Of a stretch of 35,096 nt of DNA, positions 1 to 10,700 are shown in pieces. Every line of letters begins with the position of its first letter. Position 1 is the first letter of the stretch. Where the stretch lies: assembly GCA_001687465.1 (NCBI GenBank), contig LVLI01000376.1:1-35096 (forward strand), read 5' to 3'. Made by a program: the position numbers and the translations under genes. The DNA comes from Halocafeteria seosinensis. Taxonomy: Eukaryota; Sar; Bigyra; Bicosoecida. The notes under the pieces are model-generated. The model searched no databases and was not told the DNA's origin. It saw only the letters and a list, made by a program, of their open reading frames with translations.

Positions 1-308
1 CCGTCGGAAACATCAACGCCAACCTCCACTGGCACTGGCTNTGGAACCCCAACCTCTTCATCTACATCAACGCCGACATCGACGGGATCTGGTACCGCTA
101 CATCGACACCGACATCCACAGGTACATCAACACCGTCTTCCTCGATGACGTCGACTGGAACAAGTACACCTTCGGCCACTGTTACATCCACCAGGACGCA
201 AACGGGCACGGTCACTAGTACGTCCTCGGTGACGGGAACTCCTTCACAATCAGGAACACAAACCCCGTCGGAAACATCAACGCCAACCTCCACTGGCAGT
301 GGCTCTGG
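1..308 (+). repeat. Near-identical 44-bp direct repeat within the mucin repeats
   Basis: Bases 1-44 recur at 265-308 with one clear difference (C35 versus G299) and one undetermined base (N at 42, C in the second copy). The spacing of 264 bp is a multiple of three, so both copies encode the same peptide. This fits recent unequal exchange inside the T/S-rich coding repeat. The N may reflect assembly trouble in the repeat. Confidence 0.85.
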
Positions 309-2163
309 CACGCCCTCGGCAACCGGTACGCGAACCCCCACGTTAACCGGTTCTGGTACGGTTTCTCCCACTGGCACCTCAACCGGTTCTAGTACTCCGT
401 CTTCCTCTGCGACATCAAGCGGCACGGGGAGTCCGTCGGGTACTGGAACTCCGAGTAACACTCATACGGGAACGTTGACAAGTACTCCTTCTGAGACTGC
501 GTCATCGAGTGTGTCGGCAACCGGCACGGCTTCAGTTTCTGGTACGAGGACGGTCACTCCGTCAGTATCAAGAACTGCTTCCGTAACTCCAAGTGTCTCT
601 GCATCTCCGAGTTCAACGTCAACGGGAACACCTTCGAGAACGGCGACTTCTTCGGCGACATTATCCCCAACAGGTACGGCGTCTGGCACATCAACTTCTT
701 CTCCGACGCGTACACGGACCCCAACAGGTTCGGTTTCTGGGACTCATACTCCTTCTTCGACCAGTACTCCTTCGGTGACGGAAACGTCGACTTCAACTAC
801 TTCTCCAACGCGATCTGTCACACCGACGCCAACGACAACGTCAACGCATACTGCAAGAGTTCCCGTTCTGCCGTCAGTAGTTCCTTCGACCTCAAAAACT
901 CCAGGTGCGCCAACCCCCTCAACTACTCCTTCGCGAAGTGACGCACCGGTGAGTTCTGACATTGTAGAGAGTCTTGAGAAACGGGGATTTTTTGTTGGCA
1001 GTTTCTTCCTGATTGGTGTACCAGGGGCAGTCCTGGACAATCCGGTATTCAGCAGAGGTTTAGTAGAAGCTATTGCAAGTGCTCTGTCTATCGATGCGAG
1101 TAGAATTCGGCTTCTCATCGATGAATCTGGAGATCTTCAAGGACTACGACACCTGGCCGACGACGAACTTCAGGTTAAGTACCTTGCCATCGGTGAAAAG
1201 GTAGACGATGGAACTTCGACGAAAGAGCGCAATGGAAAGCTAAGCGCTCTAGAGGAAAATGCGAGGAGATCAGTCTTTGTGGGTCAAGTCGCATTCAGTT
1301 TCCATAAATTCTTAAGAGATGAAACGAATTCTACCCATTCGGTAGATGTGGACGCATCTGTAGCCCGGGGTGCAACAGTGTCCTTTGTGAGCCCGGAAGA
1401 AGAACCTGTGCCTTCACCTGAGCCGGAAAGTACGTCGTTATCGGTGGGAGCTATAGCGGGTATATCACTGGGGGCAGCAGCAGTTATTATGGGGGCTGTG
1501 TCTATAGTCCTCATAGTACGATCTCGGAGGAGGGCTAGCCAAAGAGAGAAGCGACGGCAAAGGTTAAGAAAAATCCAAAGTGGGCGTCGACGAGAGGTCG
1601 TCCAGAATATGCTGAAGGCACTTGATCACAAGCCTCAAGAAGGGACTTCCTCGAGTTCTCGCAAAAGGGATATTGTCCCTCTTACGACTCAAGGCTCATT
1701 CGTCTTCAATTTCCAGAGTCCACTCCATGCCGCTCGGTTGAATCGCGAGGCGCAAGCACGACTCGCGTCTACTCAATCGGCTCTGGCAAGGTCTGTACAG
1801 TCGCCACTTAAGAGAGGACCTGATTCACGTTCGAATACCGCAGCTGCGTCAGGCACGACTCAGCTCAGCCGAACTCCCCGACAGATACCAGGCAACGACC
1901 AAGCTGCTTTACCGGAACTCCCTTCAAACGCAGGTAATCCGAACCCCAACCAATTATCAACCCGTCGTGTGCAGCGAACGCCAAGCAACCTTACTAACCA
2001 GAGTAATTTACTTCACTTGGCAGCCGGAGGAAGGTCGACGAGGAACTTCAGGGGGAGAACTACCCGTCCACGAACAGGAAGACGACGGAATCCCGCTACA
2101 CCCGTTCATACTCAAGACATTGAATTAGGGCTTGACGAAGTCGAGCTTCCGCCTGATGATTGA
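1..2163 (+). CDS. Mucin-like Ser/Thr/Pro-rich single-pass membrane protein (5' partial)
   Basis: The frame is open from base 1, so the gene starts outside the window; the Met at 145 sits inside the repeat region and is not a convincing start. At least 720 residues are visible. The first ~310 are almost only T, S, G and P in GTxTPS-type repeats, as in heavily O-glycosylated wall or surface proteins. A globular spacer follows (~315-450) with the pattern EAIASALSIDASRIRLL, reminiscent of SEA-like ferredoxin-fold modules. Next come a PEEEPVPSPEPES linker, one membrane span (~482-507, VGAIAGISLGAAAVIMGAVS onward), a basic stop-transfer (RSRRRASQREKRRQ) and a ~200-residue cytoplasmic tail rich in R, N and Q. 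Type I topology is inferred: glycosylated stalk outside, basic tail inside. The exact family is not recognised; the SEA-like reading is weak. Confidence 0.8.
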   Translation, partial: PSETSTPTSTGTGXGTPTSSSTSTPTSTGSGTATSTPTSTGTSTPSSSMTSTGTSTPSATVTSTRTQTGTVTSTSSVTGTPSQSGTQTPSETSTPTSTGSGSGTPSATGTRTPTLTGSGTVSPTGTSTGSSTPSSSATSSGTGSPSGTGTPSNTHTGTLTSTPSETASSSVSATGTASVSGTRTVTPSVSRTASVTPSVSASPSSTSTGTPSRTATSSATLSPTGTASGTSTSSPTRTRTPTGSVSGTHTPSSTSTPSVTETSTSTTSPTRSVTPTPTTTSTHTARVPVLPSVVPSTSKTPGAPTPSTTPSRSDAPVSSDIVESLEKRGFFVGSFFLIGVPGAVLDNPVFSRGLVEAIASALSIDASRIRLLIDESGDLQGLRHLADDELQVKYLAIGEKVDDGTSTKERNGKLSALEENARRSVFVGQVAFSFHKFLRDETNSTHSVDVDASVARGATVSFVSPEEEPVPSPEPESTSLSVGAIAGISLGAAAVIMGAVSIVLIVRSRRRASQREKRRQRLRKIQSGRRREVVQNMLKALDHKPQEGTSSSSRKRDIVPLTTQGSFVFNFQSPLHAARLNREAQARLASTQSALARSVQSPLKRGPDSRSNTAAASGTTQLSRTPRQIPGNDQAALPELPSNAGNPNPNQLSTRRVQRTPSNLTNQSNLLHLAAGGRSTRNFRGRTTRPRTGRRRNPATPVHTQDIELGLDEVELPPDD

Positions 2164-2198
2164 GGAAAGAAATAACCCAACAGTCATGATATTGGTGA

Positions 2199-2547
2199 CT
2201 AAAAAGGGTGCATCCCAAGCGAATTCCATCTGGAATTCAAACTGCTGCTAGGTCCAGTGCACCCCAGGAGCACAAGAGCAAGGAGTTTCGGAGCATATAT
2301 GTACCAGCAAGAGCGAGCATTCTTGTTTACGAACGCTTCAGCGACTTCTGGAGGAGCATACTCACGAAGATTGAATTCCTCATCAACCTGAATCCGATCA
2401 GGTTCAGCTTCCACAGAGGCGGACGCAACCAGATGCAACAAGCAGAGTAACAGTTTGCCGCTGTAAATTGCGCCATAGGCGGCAGTGCCGCCTATTATAG
2501 AAGATAGAATTCCTAAGCGAGATCTCTCACTTTGAATTTTGCACCAT
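2199..2547 (-). CDS. Possible small secreted protein, two exons
   Basis: Proposed exons on the minus strand are 2547-2531 and 2460-2199, with a 70-nt intron (donor GTGAGA, acceptor TTTACAG) and phase 2 preserved, giving 92 aa. The N-terminus reads MVQNSNGK, then LLLCLLHLV, then ASASVEA, which looks like a signal peptide. The following EFNLREYAPPEVAE resembles the first strand of SOUL/heme-binding proteins, but the rest of that domain is absent, so this could be a truncated relative. A second hydrophobic patch (KLLALVLLGCTG) lies near the C-terminus. The stop is 35 bp from the stop of the convergent mucin-like gene. The short exon 1 and lack of a clear family keep confidence low. Confidence 0.35.
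2475..2495. other. Perfect 21-bp palindrome
   Basis: The arms ATAGGCGGCA and TGCCGCCTAT are exact reverse complements around one central G. It lies inside the proposed intron of the small minus-strand gene and about 400 bp upstream of the WIPI start codon. It could be a dimeric factor site or a small hairpin; the sequence does not decide. Confidence 0.8.
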
Positions 2548-2887
2548 GGTAGGGAGTTCCGGGCCGGGAATATGACCCGGACCGGACTTACTTCAAGTAT
2601 CAATTTGTTTCAACTTTCTTCGTCTGTATTATTCGTTCAATGTAATTGATGATAAAACAGTTACTTCTATATATCCTCGACACGGTTTGTATCTGGTGTC
2701 TCCTATTGCGGTTGCACTCGAGCGTTTGTTGTGCTAGCCTGGCACGCAAGAGCTGGGGGAAGTCCACCACTGTCATTCATAGTGTTTTGACCGTGCCATC
2801 GAGCGTCTGCCGCGGTATTATTAAGGAATCGGACGGAATTCTTGTTGCAAGAGCTATAGATTAAACGTCTAGCATAACAACTTGACC

Positions 2888-4572
2888 ATGGAGATTCCGG
2901 ACACGGATAATGAACTTCTCTTCATTGGGTTCAACCAGGACTATGGTACGTGGGCAGAAGGATTCCAGGCCGCAGAGACTTAATCTCTGCTTCCATGATG
3001 GCGGTGGGACTCATTGGAAGACTCTTCGTCTGTAAATGGTGTAATGGGGAGAAGTGGCATGGGAGGAAGGAGGGGAACCCGGAAAGGACAAAAAAGGTTT
3101 CCTAGGGGGGAAGTGAGGGAAAATGGCAGGACCGTCCTCGTTGCCGAAGGAGGAGTGCGTTGTGCTCCAATACTCTTGTGCTGGCTCATGGCAATATGGA
3201 TATGTCGAGTGATTGTGAATCTACAGGTTGCTTCGCATGCGGTACGACGAATGGCTTTCGTATATTTAATGTGGAACCGTTTAAAGAAACGTTCCGTCGA
3301 GGTACGTGTGGATGAAACTGAATACAGACGTCGTTTTGAGACTCATTCGTATCTGCCACTCAGTGTTCGCAAGTGGTGGGATTCGCCGCGTAGAAATGCT
3401 CTTCAGATGCAACATACTTGCTTTAGTTGGCGGAGGTCCTGAGCCGAGATATCCTCCACATAAAGTAAGTTGAGATGCAGAAATGTAGAGGTCCATGTCA
3501 TCTTCACGAATGACTGGTGCACCGTGCAGGTAATGATATGGGACGACCATCAGAATAGATGCATTGGAGAGCTTAGTTTCCGCAGCGAAGTTAGAAATGT
3601 TAAACTCAGAAGAGATAGAGTGGTGGTGGTCCTCCAAAACAAAGTATATGTATACAACTTTGCGGATCTTAACTTGCTGGATCACTTAGAGACTGTAGAT
3701 AATCCCCGAGGTATGTTGGAATGTCATGTACGTATAGCACTGGTATTGACTAACCCTATATACAAATACAGGACTGTGTGCTGTTTGCCCTGACGCCGAT
3801 AACACCGTACTTGCGTGTCCAGCTGGGCAGAAAAAGGGACATGTCCGCGTCGAGCTCTATGACAAACGTCAACAAACGCTAATTCCTGCTCATGAAGGAT
3901 CCTTGGCATGTATTGCTTTAAATCAAAATGGAAAGCGGCTTGCTACCGCTTCAGAAAAAGGAACGCTGATAAGGATTTTTTGCACGGAGACAGGAGGCTT
4001 ACTACAAGAGTTACGTCGAGGGGCAGACAAGGCCGTTGTCTACAGTATTGCTTTCAGTGGAGATAGCCGATGGCTGGCATGTACGAGCGATAAAGGGACC
4101 GTCCATATATTCTGTTTGAATGACGATGTGGCCAACGTAGATGCTCAAGGCGTTGTAGGTATCAGCGCAACTGCCGCCTCGGAGGATGTGCCTGCTCCAT
4201 TGCCGTCTTCATCCGGAGAAGGTGGAGCTGCGGCGGGAGGAGCTGCCACTGTTACAAGAGACCGTAGCGGTAGCAATTCTAAGTCTAGCTTCTCCTTCAT
4301 CAAAGGGCTTCTTCCCAAGTATTTTTCTTCGGAATGGAGCTATGCTCAGCTGCGCGTGGAAGGCGGAAGGTTAGTATGCAACTCATTGTCAGACTTTTTT
4401 TTGTCTCATTTCGAAAATTTGCATTTTCAGGAGCATCGTCGCCTTTGGTCAAGATCCTTATACTGTCGTTGTAATAACGCAACAGGGAACGTTCTACAAG
4501 GCGAATTTCCGAGCCGGTGGGGAAGCCGAACGAGAAACCATGATTCCATTCGTTCAAGCCAGCAATCAATAA
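2888..4572 (+). CDS. WIPI/Atg18-family PROPPIN (WIPI3/4-like), phosphoinositide-binding autophagy protein
   Basis: Six exons: 2888-2945, 3227-3301, 3364-3464, 3530-3710, 3772-4369 and 4431-4572, with all phases closing, giving 384 aa. PROPPINs are seven-bladed propellers that bind PI3P and PI(3,5)P2 on autophagic and endosomal membranes. Diagnostic stretches in order are [14 protein letters not shown] at the N-terminus, [44 protein letters not shown], the lipid-binding LRRG motif (~218-221) and [20 protein letters not shown] rather than FRRG, and the LPKYFSS segment, place it with WIPI3/WIPI4/Hsv2. A ~45-residue Ser/Gly/Ala-rich insert precedes LPKYFSS, where the family has a variable loop. 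Intron 1 is the longest (281 nt); intron 4 has a clear GACTAAC branch site. Confidence 0.92.
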
Positions 4573-4649
4573 ATAAACACATCGTCTTGTGCTCAACAGC
4601 ATAGCTGTAAAATGTTTTCCTGTATTGTTCTGCATGTGTAGTAGTGTAG

Positions 4650-7059
4650 TCATGACGACTCAGGGGTACCACGGGAGAGCTTAGCCAGCAGGGCTTCTAG
4701 AAATTGAGAAGTACTGTTTAACATTTCAAACTTGTGGTTGCCCGAGGCAAAACAATTCCTTAACATTTCTCGCCAAAAGATGAACTCGCTAACTGTGAGG
4801 GGGCCATGCTTATATTTGCGAAGTACAAGAGCACAGCGAGCCGCCATGTCCCGGTAAGAAACGTCTTGGGAACGACGAACCGTTTCTAAAAATTCAACCG
4901 CTAATAGAGGATGCAAATGCCCATAGTGGACTAGTTGGTATAACGATCTGGAGGAGCCCGGTTTCTCGTCGGACTCACTCGAGCAGTCCAGCCATTGTAG
5001 GAAATCCTTTTCTTGTGTAACTTTTGCCGATGCCGTCCCACCAAACTCGGCACCAACGTCTTTCGGTGGAGTATGCACTACATACTCAGGTAAGACCCAA
5101 AGATAAAACAATGCGCGGTACCACAATACGAAGCTCGGAAGTTTCCTCAAAGACAGCTGGTTGTTTATCGCTCCAGACTGAGCCAGCGCGGAGTCAACAT
5201 GGATGTCTAACAGTTTTTGTAAAGAAAAGCAGGAATCAATCAGCCCGGACGAAGCACACCGCATTATCGGCATAATCCCATGGTTGTCCAATTCCTGAGA
5301 CAACCAGTACAGATGTAAGTCCTCTAGCGAATGGTTCCGTTTGGGGAATTCTTTGTCGTTCAGGAGGATCCGCTGCCTGAGCTTTTGGACTGAACGAACA
5401 CATTCTGCTTCACTTCCTTCAAACCTACATTGGGCCGAGGTTTCCAAGCTTAGTTCTCTCATTACTTGAAAGTCTTCTAACCTCTTACGCAAATGACACA
5501 CCATAGTAGTTAGTATAGAACCAGGGTCATCCGTAACTTTCCTCAGGTTGTCGGAATAGCGCTGTAACTGAGAGAAAGTTGTATTCCTTCTTAAAGTTCG
5601 TCTCAGCCGCCGGTAGCAATTCTTCTGGAGACACAATAGTAAACAGTCATCAATCACGATGATTGGGGCACAGGTTCTCTGGTTCACACGAACGAACTTA
5701 CGAGGGCTTCATCACATACTGCGTGGAACGACGACGTTCGAGGAAGTGGAATAGCCTGAAATTCTTTGTCCATCGATTCCACCAAAAGCGAGGAACTAAA
5801 GTGACTATGCAGCACCTGGTCATCCACAACTTCGTTGTTTGTTAAAACAACTTCGTCATAGAGGATCAACGGGGTATGTAGAACAAGCGTTCCGTCATCA
5901 ACATGTTGGCGGACCGCGCTGGTTGAATTAACGATGATGACTTTCGGCCTGATATATTCCAGAAAGCGTCCAACATTATCATTGACATTCGGCTTACTGC
6001 CAACGACAAGCATTGGGACACAGTACTGCCGCAGCACCTTCGACGCAGCCCGAGTCGAAGAACGGTATAACGCCATACTCCTGGACGTCTGCCAATACAG
6101 GTGCACACTTGTTTGCGGTGCCTCTAACCAAGACACAGCAAGCTTCATCTGCGTCTCACTTACATCCTCTTCGTCGTTTCCCTCCAAAAAGCTTGAAATC
6201 ACGCAGAGGGGACATTCTGTCTCTACGGCCAACCATGCAGCTGCCCAGAGGTCTCTGTTGTTTCGAACTCGCGGAATTGAATCATTCCAATATCTATACA
6301 ATCAAGCAGCCTCCCAAAAGCATATTTCCCAAAACAGAGTCATCAGTACGTGCCATCACAACTTACACTATTGGAGGTCGGGCAAGACTCATCCCAACCT
6401 GTTCCCATTCGGTACAGTCCGTGGAACTGAGAAGTCCTTCGATGGTTCTGCAGACGCCGACTTCGAAATGAATAATCTAGTATAGGAGCACTTCATCTCA
6501 CCACATACGTATTTGCGGTAGAACCATTGATAATTCGAAACGATTGTTTCATGCTCTCTCGATCTGTTGGCTCGTTTCCCAGCTGTCTCCATTCATGGAG
6601 CTTGTGGAGGATCGTCCTGGGCGAGGCTGCCGATGGTGGCTCATTCTGTTGGGCTTCTCCCGCAACTTTTTGGTTTGTTTCGACAGGATCCAACCTACTA
6701 TCATTCGCATCGTCTTCATCAGTCTCCTCTTGTGCTTCGACTCTATCCATTTCCTCGCCCAGAAGTTGCATTAGACGTTCCTGGTAACTCAGCTCGTTCC
6801 ACTGGAGGGTACATAGTATCCAAATGAACAGATCAACTTTTGATATTCACACCCGGAAAGAAGCAACATACCAAGTCATCCGAAGGACGAGTTGTTCGCT
6901 CATCGTGGATTTCTCTAGGCTGACCAAGATTATCGAGACAAAACTTGGCGCGCTCCTGATTCCCACGGTCCTCAGCATACCTGTAGGCTTATTGTTGCAG
7001 CATCAACACACTCGCATTCTCATAACATTCAGCGGCACATACTCTAATAGGCGCTTCAT
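4650..7059 (-). CDS. Unrecognised 688-aa protein, six exons
   Basis: Proposed minus-strand exons: 7059-7043, 6980-6872, 6801-6509, 6447-6367, 6293-5702 and 5624-4650. Introns are 61-77 nt and every junction preserves phase. The N-terminus (MKRLLEYAEDRGNQERAKF) is helical and charged. An acidic low-complexity stretch (EETDEDDANDS) follows, then a mixed alpha/beta part including QYCVPMLVVGSKPN and RPKVIIVNSTSAV, then a basic helical half (YRRLRRTLRR). I recognise no family. The exon 4 acceptor could also be 21 nt further in (TTCTCAG), still in frame. The start is uncertain: an in-frame AGTCTGTGTGAGCTGAAC segment preceded by an acceptor-like CGGCAG lies just upstream, so further 5' exons are possible. 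Convergent with the WIPI gene, 77 bp between stops. Confidence 0.7.
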
Positions 7060-7705
7060 TTTGTTCAGCTCACACAGACTCTGCCGAGTGGATTATGCAT
7101 CAACAACACTACTTGGTTGTAGGGCTTGTAATTCAAATGAAGCCACTGGTGTTGTGAAGTTGCTCCAACTCATGAGTCATGCACCATGTTGTGATCACAG
7201 GAACTTAATGCAACTGAACTGATGGATGTGGATATGCTGAAGTTAGTACACAAAGTGCAATGGGTGTTGGCGGTATTACGCAGTGAACTCTGTGCGTTTG
7301 TTTTTTACAAGTCACTACCACTCGGACGACCTTCAGCACTACTACTCTCCTCATGGTACGTCATGTAGAATGGCACCTTACTCACCAAGTTGACACAGCT
7401 TGCATACATTTTCATAGAGTATGAAGATGGTATGAGGTATATTACGCACATAAATGCTATTCTAGGACGCTGGCGACTCGTGGTCGTATTTTGGTTCATG
7501 CCGTCAGGCTAGGCTGAGGCTCTGAGCGTTCCTCGGTCAAGTGTCTCGTAGATATCTCAGGGGTTTCCACCGGGCGTCCATTCAGTGTACAAGGACACAG
7601 ATGCTACAGAACATGCCACAGCCAATCGGAGTCCTAACCGACACTGGCTTGGCATGGTGATCCATGGTTCGAGATAAGCGAAGAAGGGTGCTTGTGGGCT
7701 GCTGG
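7060..7705 (-). other. Intergenic stretch with a probable 5'-leader intron of the downstream gene
   Basis: No confident coding exon. On the minus strand a strong donor (CAACTTG followed by GTGAGTAAGG at 7385) and a strong acceptor (TGTACTAACTTCAG ending at 7237) would define a 149-nt intron. The exon after it shows several short upstream ATG frames before the proposed start at 7059. The part nearest 7700 is presumably the 3' UTR of the MON2-like gene. Confidence 0.4.
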
Positions 7706-10700
7706 CTATACCTTATGGTATGCCACGGAAAACAGTGACTTCATCGGTGCTAGTTCTTCACGGTAGATTAGAGGTCCTTCCGTAAGGATTACAGAAATGG
7801 TATCCCGAAGTTTGGCTTTCTCGGATTCGGTGACTTGATCATCACTTTGCACATGGACTGCGTAGCTGCAGAATAGATTCAGGCAATGGAGCGCTAGCAC
7901 CCCATCATACAACGATAACGGATCATAATTGATCCCTTCCGGTTCTTCTCCTCTGTCCTTTAGAATAGATGCCATAATAATACGAAAATTGCATTCAAAG
8001 AGAATGGAAATAACGTTATCACTCTGGGTATCCATCCCTGATTGCTGTTTTTCGACCTTGGAGAAAGCTAGTGATAGTAGAAGAGCCATAGCATTGTGAC
8101 GCAGCTCCCTCCCACCATTCCACCACGAAAGTGTAATGCACTTTTCAATGTGAGATGTCAGATCGGATAGGTCTTGACTCTGTCCTTCAGAGATCATACT
8201 CAGGTAATGAGAGCACAGCAGCTTCGATTCGAAGGACTTCGCATATGCGACTAAAGAATCTGTATGACGCTTTTCCTGCAAGAAGCCTTTAACAAGTTCC
8301 AACTCCTCGACTGTGCCACTCTTATTAATATTCGATTTCTGCGACTGCTCAATAAGTACTCTCCCAATACCTGGAGCATCGCTGTCTGCGGTACTGAGCT
8401 CACCCCTTTTGCCGGAGTACTGGGAGGAACTGAATTTGGCTAAGAGTTCAGAAGAGCTTATAGTTAAGGCAAACGAATTTGATTTAGCACCCTCCGATAA
8501 GCTATTCAACATTTGCAAAAGCATCTTTCCATCCTCCTTTCCATCTGTAATACTAAATTCATTCGTGTTGGCCGTGTGCATGCTTTTACCTAACTTGACT
8601 AAGGAGTCCATCAACGTCTCAAGAAGCTGAACGTACTCATGCAGGTACTGCAATAGTTTAGTGTGTGACTTTTTCCCCTTATCATCCGTGCCCCATAGCT
8701 CAGGCAACAAGACGAAGCTATCACACTTTCCGGTGGCAAATATCTCGTAGCTCGCCGATTTGTACTTTGGAAGGACTTCAAATATTCGCTTTATTGTAAA
8801 AGTGAGGCTCGAATGGTCTAAAGATTTACTCTGTTCGCTTAATATTTTGGTCAGTCTGCCCGATAGTTTGATCATTCGTAGCTGGAACAACGATATCGGA
8901 TATAAAATCGCTTCCTGGGTATACTCTTCTGGTAGCAGCGATGGCAATGCGTCGAATATACCATCCGGCAATGCCTTTTCACAGGTCCATCGACAAACCG
9001 AAAGAAGCATCCCTTTAGTGCTAAGACTGTATTTTTCCTCGTTTTCAACATACGTTTCGACAAGCTTATATATAGCTCGTTCTAGGGGGGACAAACTTTC
9101 ATAACGGACAATAGGATAGTTCGAAGACGTTTCCCGGAAAACTCTCCTCCAGTAACCAAAACGAACTGTTGCTTTAATCAGCGACATGTGCTCCAAAATA
9201 CTGTCAATATTCGAATCCCAGAAACCCTTTAGAGAATCGTCCTTAGTACTCTGAGCAACAGTCACAATAGAGCCAAGGAAATCAATCAGGGTGACAGCTA
9301 CCTTATCACGGTCTTCAGACGCAGCAATACCGTATGACTGAGAAATTGCATGCAGTACACTAGTAACATCACCCCACAAGTTCTGAACGTCAGACTGACC
9401 CACTGAATAGAATGGCTCACGGGTAAAACAAGTGGAAAGCTGATGGAGGGACTTAGCCGCGGCGACCGAGAGGTTCACGGGCTGCAATTGCACGGAATTA
9501 GGATCAGTCGAGTAGACATCCAGATTAACGTCCTCTTCGGATTTAGATAGGTTTGATTCTTCATTTATTCCCAATACCGAGGAGGAAGCGGTCCGTCTAA
9601 ATCCCGTAACGCATCGCTCCAACAATACAAGAAACTCCAGCCAACATTCCTGAAACCACTCTTCCTGGTAGCACGCAGGGAAATTTGTTTTCAATATATT
9701 GGACAAGCCATTGATAGCAGTAACGTACACAAGACACCACCGCTTGCTTTCAGAATCTATAGAATGGTGGATTCTGACGTCAGATGTCTCGACAGAGCTA
9801 CAGAAAGACTCAACCTTTGTGGAATCGCTTTCTTCCGTTTCCAGTAGCGACATGAACTGAGTTATGAGAGCAATATCATATACCAGAGGCATGATGAAGT
9901 CCCGTAAAACGCACTCCAAGTTTTCACTCCATTTATTTCGATGCGTCATTACTACTGAAAACAACCCCTGTAGGGCACTGTTACGAACTTCTGAAGGTGC
10001 AACAAAATACACGTGAGACTTTGGCGCCTCAAGAATTTCTTCGTTCCATTGGCCGCTAACAGCCTCGACACCCAACTTTCGTCGACCTTGAGTATCCACG
10101 GATATTGGAAGTACAAGCTCACTAAGACAGACTAACAGGGCAGCAATTATTTCCCTCAGACCGATTTCAGAGTCACTCTCCTCTATATGTGTTGTAGACA
10201 GAGAATCAGCTAGAGTCCAAAGTAAACCCGTCGCTGTTAATGACAAGTTTAAATTAAGCGTTTGCGAAGCAAAAAGTTTCAAAGTTACGATATGGTACAG
10301 GATCAACGAAGGCTCCAATGAAGCAATCAACTCATCGTTTATAAGCTGAATGCAACTGAATGCTTCCCTTAGGCTTTCCTTCAGGACGTGTTCATGGTGT
10401 GACTGGTAAAAGCGCAGTTCTCTTAAGTTTGGAATACCCAGGACTTGTAAGCTTACGGTCTTCGGAGACAGGGACTGGAACACTCGAGTTGGGCGTTTGA
10501 ACGTCTCATCAGCCCATTTAACATGTTCCAGTTCAGCTGGAAGAACAAGCTCAACAGTTCTGCACATTAGGCCAAAAAAGCCTTTCCAAAAGGGACTACT
10601 TCTTCCGTCATGGGATACGGAGGCACCTATGTCCGTAATGACGTCAACATACACTTTAATTAACCAGGGCAGAGACAGACTGGAAACATCTTTCAGCAGC

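Noticed and set aside
462-1118. Antisense frames across the mucin-like gene
   Set aside because: They mirror the T/S/G/P codon repeat (repeating V, E, D, G) and have no independent signals.
3014-3442. 142-codon plus-strand frame overlapping WIPI exons 2 and 3
   Set aside because: It runs through intron 1 and reads exons 2 and 3 in the wrong frames; the spliced WIPI model explains the region.
7660-7680. GGTTCGA, tRNA T-arm-like
   Set aside because: No matching acceptor stem, D-arm or anticodon arm could be built around it.
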